Assembly: GCA_016742275.1 (NCBI GenBank)
Contig: JACVCD010000006.1
Location: 1 to 64,000, forward strand
Origin: Gemmatimonadaceae bacterium
Lineage (GTDB): Bacteria > Gemmatimonadota > Gemmatimonadetes > Gemmatimonadales > Gemmatimonadaceae
Reading direction: 5' to 3'
DNA length: 64,000 nt
Shown: positions 27,519 through 37,500 of the stretch, one piece after another
Position numbering within the stretch: position 1 is the first letter of the stretch
Layout: every line of letters starts with the position of its first letter
The notes under the pieces: generated by a model
Told to the model about the DNA's origin: nothing
The model's database searches: none
The model's input: the letters and a program-made list of their open reading frames with translations, nothing else
Position numbers and translations under genes: made by a program

Positions 27519-28916
27519 ATGTCGCGCCGCATGTCGAGTCGTACGCGCACAGATCACGATCATACCGATCTGTCAGACGAGTCGGTCGTGGTGATTGGCG
27601 GCGGGTTCACCGGGTGCATTACGGCGCTGCGTCTCGCGCAGGCCGGACACCGTGTCATGCTGTACGAAACACAGTCACAGCTCGGTGGTACACTGCGCGA
27701 TCTGGATGTTGATTCGTCTGCTGGCACCAGGAGGTTCCTGAGGGGCTGCCAGTACGCCGATGTCGATGCGCCATGGCATACCGCGCTGACAAATCTGGTG
27801 GCTGAGCACCTGGACGATGTGTCACACACCATGGGCAGTGCGACGCGCCAGGGTAATAGCATGCATGTGGCTCATGATGTTGCTGTGCCAATGCTTGGCG
27901 GCGCGTTGCCTGCACGAGCGCGGCATGTCGATACCGTGTCGACGGACGCGGTTCCTGTCACGCTGGCCGAGCGATTCGCGGAGTATGACGCATGGTCGCC
28001 CTGGTTGACGCGGTACGCCGAACGATCGGGGCATGCTGCCAATGTACTCTCTGCACGCGCGGCCCTCGGCATGCAGCTCAGTCGCGTAGTCGCGGCTGAT
28101 ATTCCCTCGCTAGATGTCCTGGCGTGCAAGGCACGCTCGGCATGGGCCGACGCGCATCTCGCGGTGCCACGCAGCGCTCGGGGCAATTCGCCGCTGCGTG
28201 CCCTGGTGCCACGCAGTGGCTGGTCGCCGTTCTTCGATGCATTGCACCAGCATCTCGTGCACGAAGGGGTGGCCGTGCACACCGGTGTGCCCCTGCGTGT
28301 GCGCGGGACCGATGGGCAAATCACGGTCGATGCACCCGCACTCCCCTCGTCGGCGGTGTATGTGTGGGCAGGAAGTCCCGTCCCGCTGCATAAAGCCTTT
28401 CGCGACGCCTTTCCGGAGGCGGATAGCCCACGCCTCGACAACGCCGCGATGCCTGCGGTGCATGTGCACGCCGATGTAGAGCATTGGTCCGGGCCAGTGC
28501 CGCACTATGTGCAGTGGTTCGATACCGAAAGCCCGCTGCTCCGGTTGTACGTGTATCGCATGAAGGACCGGGTACAGGCGTGTTTCGAGTGCAAGGGGCC
28601 GCTGACTCACGACGCCGTGCAAAGCCTGCTGCATGACGTGGCGCGGCAGTGCATGGCTCTGGGTCTCGCAGGCACGACAAGCGCCCTGCGATTCACCGCA
28701 GTCGAGGTCAATGCATTGCGTCTGCACCACCTGCAAACCGCACGCGATGTGGAGCGACTATCGCAATTCGCTCAGCAGCTCGCGGCGTGGAAACCCAACG
28801 CCGCATCGTCTGTTCGCGCCATGATCGATGGCGCGTGGCTCGCCTATGGACGCGAACAGAAACTTCGCGAGATCAAGAACGCATTGATAGAACGTGGTCT
28901 CGCCGTCGCCTGGTGA
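27519..28916 (+). CDS. FAD/NAD(P)-binding oxidoreductase (UDP-galactopyranose mutase/amine-oxidase-like)
   Basis: SVVVIGGGFTGCITALRLAQAGHRVMLYETQSQLGGTLRDL dinucleotide-binding motif; exact function unclear. Confidence 0.7.
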   Translation: MSRRMSSRTRTDHDHTDLSDESVVVIGGGFTGCITALRLAQAGHRVMLYETQSQLGGTLRDLDVDSSAGTRRFLRGCQYADVDAPWHTALTNLVAEHLDDVSHTMGSATRQGNSMHVAHDVAVPMLGGALPARARHVDTVSTDAVPVTLAERFAEYDAWSPWLTRYAERSGHAANVLSARAALGMQLSRVVAADIPSLDVLACKARSAWADAHLAVPRSARGNSPLRALVPRSGWSPFFDALHQHLVHEGVAVHTGVPLRVRGTDGQITVDAPALPSSAVYVWAGSPVPLHKAFRDAFPEADSPRLDNAAMPAVHVHADVEHWSGPVPHYVQWFDTESPLLRLYVYRMKDRVQACFECKGPLTHDAVQSLLHDVARQCMALGLAGTTSALRFTAVEVNALRLHHLQTARDVERLSQFAQQLAAWKPNAASSVRAMIDGAWLAYGREQKLREIKNALIERGLAVAW

Positions 28917-28927
28917 CGTCGAGAGAG

Positions 28928-31657
28928 CTACGCGGCCATGGCTTCCGCCATCGCACCCATGACGGCCCGATGATGCGCTGCTTCGGTGCTTGCTGATCGC
29001 AATACACTGCCATCGGGACTCGGACACACCGGCGCGCCGTCCAGCAACACCGAAACCGCATGATCGAGTCCCGCATCCCGACCGGGCTGCAACGCGTCGA
29101 GTGACGTGTAGCCGAGACCCGCTGCCGAGAAATCACGCTGCGGCACGAGGGGAAACGGTACCATGTAACGCACCATGGCGAGATACGCGAAGCGCCAGGC
29201 GCGTGTGCGCCGCGCGAGAACGGCTTCTTCACTTTCTGGTGCAACCACATACCGATCAAGCTGCGCGCCGTACAATGCCACATCGGATACATCGTCGGTG
29301 AAACCGTAACCGCCAATGTAGGCCGATGCCCCCATGATAGCCGGCTTGCCACGACATGCCGCTTCGAGACCCGTTGTGCTGAGATACGACAAGGTCACCG
29401 TGGCCATATCCATGAGCGTGTAGCTGCTTACGTCATCGTCGGGCCACACGAATCGCACCGAGGGTGCGGTCGTACGCGCAAACGCCTGAAGCCATTGCAG
29501 CTGCTCGGCGTTGTGGCCGGTGGATTGGCGTCCGCCGGTGTTGGGATGCACACGAATGACCAAGTCCACTTCGGGATGCTTCGCCGCCCAGGCCGCTGTA
29601 GCCTCGAGCCACGCTGCCTGCGAACCAAACACACTTTGCCGTTCGCGGTTGCCGGCAACCTCGTCTTCCGACGAAGTGTACAGCACGAACAACGGAGCAT
29701 CTGCGCGCAATGCCAACTGCGTACGCACGGCCTCGTCCGATCCCGGTGGCGGTGAAAAGCGTCGCCAGTTGAGATTCCGCCCAAATGCCCGATCGAGCAG
29801 CCAACCTTCGGTGCGCTTGAGTTCCGGCTCAGTAAGCGGCGTGTCAACCCAGCGACTCCACGCCTCACGCAAGGGTGCCAGCGACAGGCAGTCGGCATTC
29901 TCTGCCAGGTAGAGCGTACCTGCCGTCCACCCACGCTCGTGCGTGACAATGCGAACACCGGCAGCCTGCGCCAGCTCGAAGGCTACGCGCAGCACGCCCA
30001 TGCGCCCGTTGAACAGGAACAGCACATCGGGCTTCCAGGTGACCAGCAGGCGCTGCATGGCAAACGCCACCAGCAAACCCGCCTCCAGATGTGCACGCAA
30101 CACACGCTCGTGATCGGCGTTGTGCGGGTCCACCACATTCGTACGGAACTGACTGTGAATGGATGACACGATCCACGGCCCAATATCCCACGACTGCCAA
30201 CGCGCCGTCGTGAGCTCGGTCACCGGCTGCGCGGCAGACCAGCGCGCTGCTTCGGCGCGTTCTTCTTCGCTGACCAGGGTGGAGATCCATTCGAACGGCA
30301 TCTGCAATCCGTTGGCCGTACGCGCCTGCATGGCCATGCAGGATGCGCACGATTGCGCATCGCGCGGACGCACGGCTTCCCAGTGCATGTCGCAGGAGCG
30401 GAACAGACCGCTGCACATCACGTAACGCACTTCGGCGCCACGCCACCGCGCACCATGGAGAATGGTCTGCTCGTGCTGCGCATGCAGTGTCCATTGACCG
30501 TACGGCATCCAGCACAGCACACGTGGCGCGTTGGTTGCCGCTGTGGGCATCACCGCAGTCGTTGTGCCTGCACGCGGTGTCTCAGTGGCAACCCGTGCCT
30601 GCCATGCATTGCCATAGGCCAGCAACAACATGGCCTGACCATCGGCAACCTGTCCCGCTTCGAGGTAGATGGCGCCAAGACGTTGTGTGGCTTCAACGCC
30701 GATGCGTCCCGACTTCACCTGCGCCAGCAGACGCGGAAGCACGGTGGATACGGAACCATCTTGTACGCAGCGCGCCGCCCATGCCATGGCATCGGCCGCG
30801 TCATGGCGCGCGGCAGTCAGTAGCGCGGCACGAAGGATTTCATCGAGACCATCCCACACATCGAGTGGTGCCACCGGTTCGTCGCGCAGAATGCGCGCCG
30901 CCACATCGTGGGTGACCAGCGAGTACCAGGTGGGATTGTTCTGCACAATCGACGCCCGCAACGCGAGATCGCGCGCATGCGTCGAGGCGAACACACCACT
31001 GGCGAGTTCGCGATAGTTGAAGAACGGAAACGGCAAGCGCTTGCCGCGATATCCCAGCGATGCGGCCGCAAGCCAGAAATCCCAGTCTTCGTAGCCACGC
31101 ACATTGGTGCGATAGCCACCCACACGATCCCAGATTTCTCGGCGAAACGCGGTGACACAGGGACAGAGATTCTGTTGTGAAAGCTGCACGCCGCTCCAGT
31201 CGTGACTGGGCCACATGCGCATGTCGCCTTCTTCCGTGAAGCCGAGAATGTCCGGATACACGAGACCCAATCCCGGGTCTTCCACAAAGGCTTGCTGCAC
31301 CGCCTGCAGATACAGCGGTGAGAGCATGTCGTCGGCATCGAGGCAGATCACGACATCACTGCTCGTGAGTGGGATGCCGGCGTTGCGGGCATGAGCAGGC
31401 TGTCCACTGTTGGCCTGACGTACAACACGCACGCTCAGTTCGGGGTGCGCTGCAGCAAACCGATCAGCAACGGTAGCTGAATCGTCCGTGCTGCCGTCGT
31501 CCACGACCACAATGGATTGCGGGAGCGACGTCTGCGCCGCCAGCGATGCCAGCGCGGCACCGATGTACGGCCCCTTGTTGTACGCGGTTACCACCACCGC
31601 AATCGAAGGGGCCATCGCCGAATCTCCGCCCGTCTTGCTCATGATATGATTCGTCAA
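28928..31657 (-). CDS. Glycosyltransferase family 2 fused to a capsule-polysaccharide-synthesis-like domain
   Basis: IAVVVTAYNKGPYIGAALASLAAQTSLPQSIVVVDDGSTDDSATVADRF; VICLDADDMLSP; C-terminal region with TLSYLSTTGLEAACRGKPAIM. Confidence 0.82.
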   Translation of the reverse strand: MTNHIMSKTGGDSAMAPSIAVVVTAYNKGPYIGAALASLAAQTSLPQSIVVVDDGSTDDSATVADRFAAAHPELSVRVVRQANSGQPAHARNAGIPLTSSDVVICLDADDMLSPLYLQAVQQAFVEDPGLGLVYPDILGFTEEGDMRMWPSHDWSGVQLSQQNLCPCVTAFRREIWDRVGGYRTNVRGYEDWDFWLAAASLGYRGKRLPFPFFNYRELASGVFASTHARDLALRASIVQNNPTWYSLVTHDVAARILRDEPVAPLDVWDGLDEILRAALLTAARHDAADAMAWAARCVQDGSVSTVLPRLLAQVKSGRIGVEATQRLGAIYLEAGQVADGQAMLLLAYGNAWQARVATETPRAGTTTAVMPTAATNAPRVLCWMPYGQWTLHAQHEQTILHGARWRGAEVRYVMCSGLFRSCDMHWEAVRPRDAQSCASCMAMQARTANGLQMPFEWISTLVSEEERAEAARWSAAQPVTELTTARWQSWDIGPWIVSSIHSQFRTNVVDPHNADHERVLRAHLEAGLLVAFAMQRLLVTWKPDVLFLFNGRMGVLRVAFELAQAAGVRIVTHERGWTAGTLYLAENADCLSLAPLREAWSRWVDTPLTEPELKRTEGWLLDRAFGRNLNWRRFSPPPGSDEAVRTQLALRADAPLFVLYTSSEDEVAGNRERQSVFGSQAAWLEATAAWAAKHPEVDLVIRVHPNTGGRQSTGHNAEQLQWLQAFARTTAPSVRFVWPDDDVSSYTLMDMATVTLSYLSTTGLEAACRGKPAIMGASAYIGGYGFTDDVSDVALYGAQLDRYVVAPESEEAVLARRTRAWRFAYLAMVRYMVPFPLVPQRDFSAAGLGYTSLDALQPGRDAGLDHAVSVLLDGAPVCPSPDGSVLRSASTEAAHHRAVMGAMAEAMAA

Positions 31658-31658
31658 C

Positions 31659-32645
31659 TCAGGACCGAGCGGGCAGCGGGGCCGCGCCCGTGCTCAGGAT
31701 CGATTCGAAATAGGCAATGGTGTGACGCAGCCCTTCCGTGAGCGCCACGTGCGGTTCCCAGTCCAGCGCTTCACGCGCGAGTGAGATATCCGGGCGCCTC
31801 TGCCGCGGATCATCAGAGGGCAGTGGCCGGAACACGAGCTTGGACTTGGCACCAGTGAGAGCGATAACCTGTTCAGCCAATTCACGAATGGTGAACTCGC
31901 CAGGGTTGCCAAGATTCACCGGCCCCGTGAAATCATCGGCCGTTCCCATCATGCTCACCATGCCACGAATGAGATCGTCCACATAGCAGAAGGAGCGCGT
32001 CTGCGACCCATCACCGAACAAGGTGATGTCCTCACCACGCAGCGCCTGCATGACAAAGTTGGAGACCACGCGCCCATCATTGGGGTGCATGCGCGGTCCA
32101 TACGTGTTGAAAATGCGAATGACTTTGGTGCGCAGCTTGTGCTGTCGGTGATAATCGAAGAACAATGTCTCCGCGCAGCGCTTCCCTTCATCGTAGCAGG
32201 AGCGAATGCCGATCGGATTTACATTGCCCCAGTACGATTCCACCTGGGGATGCACTTCCGGATCGCCGTACACTTCCGATGTGGAGGCCTGCAGAATGCG
32301 CGCGCGCAGGCGTTTGGCGAGCCCCAGCATGTTGATGGCGCCATGCACACTGGTCTTCGTGGTCTGCACCGGATCGTGCTGGTAGTGCACGGGTGATGCA
32401 GGGCAGGCGAGGTTGTAGATCTCGTCCACTTCGACAAACAGCGGGAAGGTCACGTCGTGCCGCATCAGCTCGAATCGCGGGTGATCGAGCAGATGTTCGA
32501 CGTTTCGCCGCGTGCTGCTGAAGAAGTTGTCGACACACAGCACCTCATGCCCCTGCGACAGCAGGGTCTCGCACAGGTGCGAGCCAAGGAACCCGGCACC
32601 GCCGGTTACGAGAATGCGCCGACCAACCACTGGGACTGCCGACAT
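31659..32645 (-). CDS. UDP-glucuronate decarboxylase (UDP-xylose synthase), SDR family
   Basis: [104 protein letters not shown]. Confidence 0.95.
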   Translation of the reverse strand: MSAVPVVGRRILVTGGAGFLGSHLCETLLSQGHEVLCVDNFFSSTRRNVEHLLDHPRFELMRHDVTFPLFVEVDEIYNLACPASPVHYQHDPVQTTKTSVHGAINMLGLAKRLRARILQASTSEVYGDPEVHPQVESYWGNVNPIGIRSCYDEGKRCAETLFFDYHRQHKLRTKVIRIFNTYGPRMHPNDGRVVSNFVMQALRGEDITLFGDGSQTRSFCYVDDLIRGMVSMMGTADDFTGPVNLGNPGEFTIRELAEQVIALTGAKSKLVFRPLPSDDPRQRRPDISLAREALDWEPHVALTEGLRHTIAYFESILSTGAAPLPARS

Positions 32646-32741
32646 CGGGTACTCCAGGGGGAAATGAATGGGCCGTCACGGCATATGTGTCACGGCACCG
32701 CACCAACCGCGAATGGAAATGCAGGAATTGTGCCTGCTCTA

Positions 32742-32769
32742 AATGCTTAAAAATCAACAACATGGAATA
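32742..32769 (-). promoter_or_regulatory. Copy 1 of a shared AT-rich motif upstream of the UXS gene
   Basis: AATGC-TTAAAAATCAACAACATGGAATA; compare copy 2 at 39006-39033. Confidence 0.5.
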
Positions 32770-32881
32770 TCTCCACCGGAACGGACGCCGTCACGAAGCG
32801 GCAACTCCTGCCGGGAGTATTTTCCGGGGATATCTTCAACACATCAGCCCCAATCAGGGAAGCCCCCTCCACCGAGATCCC

Positions 32882-33541
32882 GTGTCCGCTTCGTCCATTC
32901 CTTCCGCCCAGGTGACCGCCGATGGTCAGCCGCGCTTTCATCTGCCGGCCCCGGCTTCCCTCACCGGATGGAATGAGGCGGCGACCGACGAAGAGGCCGG
33001 TGGAGTGTCCGCCGACATTCGCATTTTCCTCGACGCGCAGCTGGGCGACGGCGATGTGCTGGTCGACCAGGATCCGGGCTTCGGATTTGTGGCGCTTGGC
33101 GCGGCGACCGCCCCGGGCGGCCTGCCTTCCGTATTCGTGAGCGGTGTGGACGAGGCGCGTCTCGCGCAATTGCAGGCCGCGGCATCGGATGTTGGCGCCA
33201 CCATTGATGCGGCACCCGGTGACCGCGGAGCACTGCAGAAGTTGGTGAACTCCCGCATGGATCACGAGAGCCGCCTGTTCGTCCATGTCGCGGCGGCCCA
33301 GGTGGCCTCGGTGTTCACCACGTTTCGCGAGCATGCCGACAGCGGACGTCTGGTGGCGGTCTGCATTAGCGATGCCCATCGCGCCTCCAATTGGTCGGCC
33401 GCTGGTCGTGCACTCAGCAGCGCGGGCTTTGTGGCCTGCGCCATTGCCGAACGACAGGGCCAGGCCATTCTCATGCCACAACCCGAGCCGCCCACGTCAG
33501 CGGTCATTGCGCTCCCGTCGGAACTGGTGAACGGCGCCTGA
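32882..33541 (+). CDS. Hypothetical protein, possible degenerate FkbM-like fold
   Basis: DIRIFLDAQLGDGDVLVDQDPGFGFVALGAATAPGG; GTG start chosen at 32882; the longer supplied ORF (32687) runs through the upstream regulatory region. Confidence 0.5.
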   Translation: MSASSIPSAQVTADGQPRFHLPAPASLTGWNEAATDEEAGGVSADIRIFLDAQLGDGDVLVDQDPGFGFVALGAATAPGGLPSVFVSGVDEARLAQLQAAASDVGATIDAAPGDRGALQKLVNSRMDHESRLFVHVAAAQVASVFTTFREHADSGRLVAVCISDAHRASNWSAAGRALSSAGFVACAIAERQGQAILMPQPEPPTSAVIALPSELVNGA

Positions 33542-33546
33542 AGCAC

Positions 33547-34587
33547 ATGTCGGGCGTTTCGTTCTGTGTCATCACCGACGGTCGTCGGCCGGCACTGCTG
33601 CAGGACATGATCGCGAGCATACGCGCGCTGGCGCTGCCGGCGTGGGAAGTCATCGTGGCGGGCAATGTGCCGTCGGGACTGGGCGACGATGTGCGCGTGT
33701 TACATGCACCGGAGCTTGCGCTCGCTGGACGTCTGGGCGCCATGCGCAATCTGGCGTGTCGATCGGCGCGCTTCGATCAGCTGGTGGTGAGCGACGATGA
33801 CATGCACTTCCATCCGGAGCTGGCGGAAGTGCTCACCGATCGTGATCCCGCAGTTGATGTGATGTGTGTACGTCTGCTCAACCCCGATGGTACGCGCTAC
33901 TGGGATTGGGCCACACACGGCGGCCCACGTGGACACACGCTGTTGTCATACGACGAAACCGACGATCACGTGTATGTGACCGGTGGACTCGCCATCATGT
34001 GGGCGCGTGTGCACGAGCAGGTACCGTGGGACGACGCACGCGGCTTCTATCAGGGCGAAGACATCGAGTGGTCATCTCGTGTGCACGCAGCGGGATTTCG
34101 TATTGGTCTCGATGTGCGCGGACGAGTCACGCACCAGGATGCGCGATACACCCAGCACGGCACGCACCTGATCTTCCGGCAGGATCTGTCGACGCGTGAG
34201 CGACTCGCCCCCGGTATCGAAGCCACGGGTGTCTTTCGCGAAGATGTGGGCGGTGTGAAGGGTTGCAAGTGGATGAGCATTCAGGGTGCAGTGCACGCCC
34301 CGGTACGCACGACAGATCAGCAGTGGTTGCAGTTTGTCGCGTCGTCCATCGCACCCGCGCTTGCCGGCGAGCCATTCGGCGTGCTGGTCGAAGTCAACGG
34401 GCAAGCCATGGGTGTCATGACATTCAGCGGCACGCAATCGATCCCCGTGCGAATCCCGCTACAGGACCACACAACACTCACGGTGCGCCTCACCAGCGAG
34501 AAGGGCGTCAACGCATCGGCCGTCGGCATCCCCGACGACCGCCCCGTGAGTGTGTTGCTGCACGACGCGCAGCTCAGCCCGCGCTGA
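33547..34587 (+). CDS. Glycosyltransferase family 2-like protein
   Basis: MSGVSFCVITDGRRPALLQDMIASIRALALPAWEVIVAGNVP; VVSDDDMHFHPELAEVL; YQGEDIEWSSRVHAAGFRI. Confidence 0.82.
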   Translation: MSGVSFCVITDGRRPALLQDMIASIRALALPAWEVIVAGNVPSGLGDDVRVLHAPELALAGRLGAMRNLACRSARFDQLVVSDDDMHFHPELAEVLTDRDPAVDVMCVRLLNPDGTRYWDWATHGGPRGHTLLSYDETDDHVYVTGGLAIMWARVHEQVPWDDARGFYQGEDIEWSSRVHAAGFRIGLDVRGRVTHQDARYTQHGTHLIFRQDLSTRERLAPGIEATGVFREDVGGVKGCKWMSIQGAVHAPVRTTDQQWLQFVASSIAPALAGEPFGVLVEVNGQAMGVMTFSGTQSIPVRIPLQDHTTLTVRLTSEKGVNASAVGIPDDRPVSVLLHDAQLSPR

Positions 34588-37500
34588 CGTCCGCGGTGTG
34601 CGGTTGCAGGGCAATTGCGCGAAGACCACTCAAGGCGAGATGCGAAACCACTGGCACCTGCATGGCCGCCGCACGCGCATGACTCGCCACGTCGCGTGGG
34701 GCAATCAGCACATGATCGGCTGAGCGAAACAGCGAGGCGACGAATTCCTCGGTGATTTCGTCAGGCACCAACAGCACATCCATCGCCTGCTCGTCCGCCA
34801 CACCAAGTTCTGTGCGCAGTGTGGCCAGCTGTTCGGCGACTTGTTCGCTGCTCACCCCCTGCGCCGGATCGAGTGTCAGAACGAGTGACACATCGTCGTC
34901 TGCGGTAAAGGCGAGGAAGCAGGTGCGTACGACATCACGCCAGTCACCGTCGTGCCAGTTGGGCTGAAACAACAGCACCGTACCACGCGGCTGATCGAGC
35001 GGATACGACGGACCCGCAGGCGTGAAGACATGCGATGCCGCGAACCGCACTGGTGCGCGCTTCGACAGTGCCAGCAATCGTGCACGCGCTGCGCGCGCCC
35101 CCACGGAATACTGGAACTGCGACACCATGCGTTCGCGGGCACGAGCACCGATGGCACGCGCCTCTTCAGGGTTTGCCACAACATGTCGCATGCGTTCGGC
35201 AAGCACCGTGACATCGGGTTCTGCCCAACTGAACTCCATGCGTCCCGGCTCAACACCAACCACATGCGGCGGTACCACGGCCGGAGTGTACGGCAACAGG
35301 TACGCCGAGTGCTCGTCGCAAAGGTCGAGCATCGGCCCCACGTTGGTGACCACCACCGGCAAGCCGCTGGCCATCGCTTCGGCGATCGGAAGACCAAACC
35401 CCTCGCCGCGGAACGGCGCGACGAACACATCACACGCGCGATACAACGAGGCGACGGCATCATCATCCAGCGTATCACCAATGAACTCGATCTCCGGACC
35501 ACCCGTCGCTTCCACCAGCGCGGGCAGTTCAGCGAAATCCTTCTGCCCCTGATTGCCGTGATACGCCCAGCGTGAACTCAGTCCCTTGATCACGAGACAG
35601 ACGTCGTCGTCTTTCGTGAATGTGCGCAGATAGGTCTGCACCAGCACATCCATGCCCTTGCGCGGGATGATGCCTCCAACGGCCAGCAGCTTGGTGCGCT
35701 TGCGTGTGCGCAGCGGATAGCGCACACCGTCCGGCGTGTAGCGCGAGACGTCCACACCCAGCGGCACGATGGACACCTTGTCCGCAGGGACACCGCTCTC
35801 GATGGCACATTCACGCTGCCATGAGCAGTACACCCACATTTCGTCGGCCTGATCGCGGATGATGGGAATCCATTCACCGGGCAATCCACCGTACTCCCAC
35901 GGCTGCATCAACACCCACGCGCCTTCGGCGGGTGCATGAAACACCGGGGGCCATTGATGTCCCACATGCACAGCGGCCGGCGTAGGCGCCTGGATACCCA
36001 TGCGCGCAGCAAGCGCAATGTGCGGTGTGCCAGGAGCGGAGACGTCCGGAACGAAGTCGTGACGATAGGTGGGACGCGGCACCAGTGTCACTCTACCTTC
36101 AGTCAACAGCGCCGAACCGATTTCGCGATTGACGACGCCGAGGCTTGAGTGGGTGAAGAACGGACCTTCCCATCGCACGACGGGGCCGGACACTGGAGGA
36201 ACAGAAACTGGAGATGGTGCGACAACGGCCGCCGCGAGTGACGGGCGCTTCGACAACTCTTCGAGTCGCTCCTGCACCAGCGATCCCACACGATCCCACG
36301 TCCACTGGGTGACCATGTCTTCGCGGGCGCGCGCACCTATTGCATTCGCGCGCGCGCGATCATCGACCACGACACGCAGTAACTCCGTCAGATGTCGTGT
36401 GCTGGGCTTGGCCCAACGCTGCCCAGCCAAATCACCGACGTAGGAGTCCACCGCCGGAATCAGCGTGTCGACGTCACAGAGCAAACTGTTCTCGTCATGC
36501 ATGAACTCCAGATTCGCGCTCCATCGTGTGGCAATGGTAGGCAAACCGGAAGCCATCGCTTCCATATAGGGATAACCCCAGCCCTCACCGCTCGATGCAA
36601 CCACGTAGGCGCTGGCGGCCGTGTAGAGTCGGGGAATATCCGCATCGGAGAGTGGATGACCGATAACGAGAATGGGCGCGATGTCTGCACGCTGCCGGCC
36701 AATCGTTGCGAGAAATGCATCGATCTCGCGATTGATGGCCGGTGCGTGATCCCGGTCGGCGTTGCCCGGAACCGAGCTGCGGAAGACCAGGCATACATCA
36801 TCCTGCGCGGTAAATGCATCGGCCCAGGCCTGCACCAACGTCTGCCATCCCTTGCGGGGCTTCCACTCGATGGTCGACAGGTACACGGTACCGCGCGCAC
36901 CGGGAACGACGTACGGCGCATGGTCCGGTGAAAAACGTGTGCTGTCGATGGCCCCGGGTATGCGCTGGATGTGCGTACGCACACCAGCCTTGCGGAATGT
37001 CTGTTCGTTGAATGCCGACGGAAGCCAGAGTTCGTCCATCTGATTGCACCGCGCCACCATCGCCGCTGGCAATCCGTCCGTCTCGAACATCGTGCGGGCA
37101 ATCATGTACTCGGCACCCACCACTCGCTCGAGAAAGCTCGGCGGCAGATGCAGCACGCTGATGGACGTGGACGGATCGGGCTGCGCCAGCATCACATCGA
37201 ATCGATCGCGCAAGGCAGGATCGAGCGCTGCGCGGAATCGTTCGGAGCTGTTGCCCACACGACGCAGCACGGGCGATGTGCCGCGGCGGTCGAGTGCCTG
37301 TACGAACCCGCGGGCTTCACTGCCGTAGCCGCTGGGATCATAAAAGGGGCCGGCCCAAAGAACGGGAGCGATGGGAGGGACAGTTGAACTGTTAACTGCG
37401 GGAGCAATAGCGGCGGAAGCGACAACCACGGATGCATTAACTGCGGAAGCAATACCCGCGGGGGGGACGGTGTTCAGCGTTTCAATTACTGGTGCGGGGG

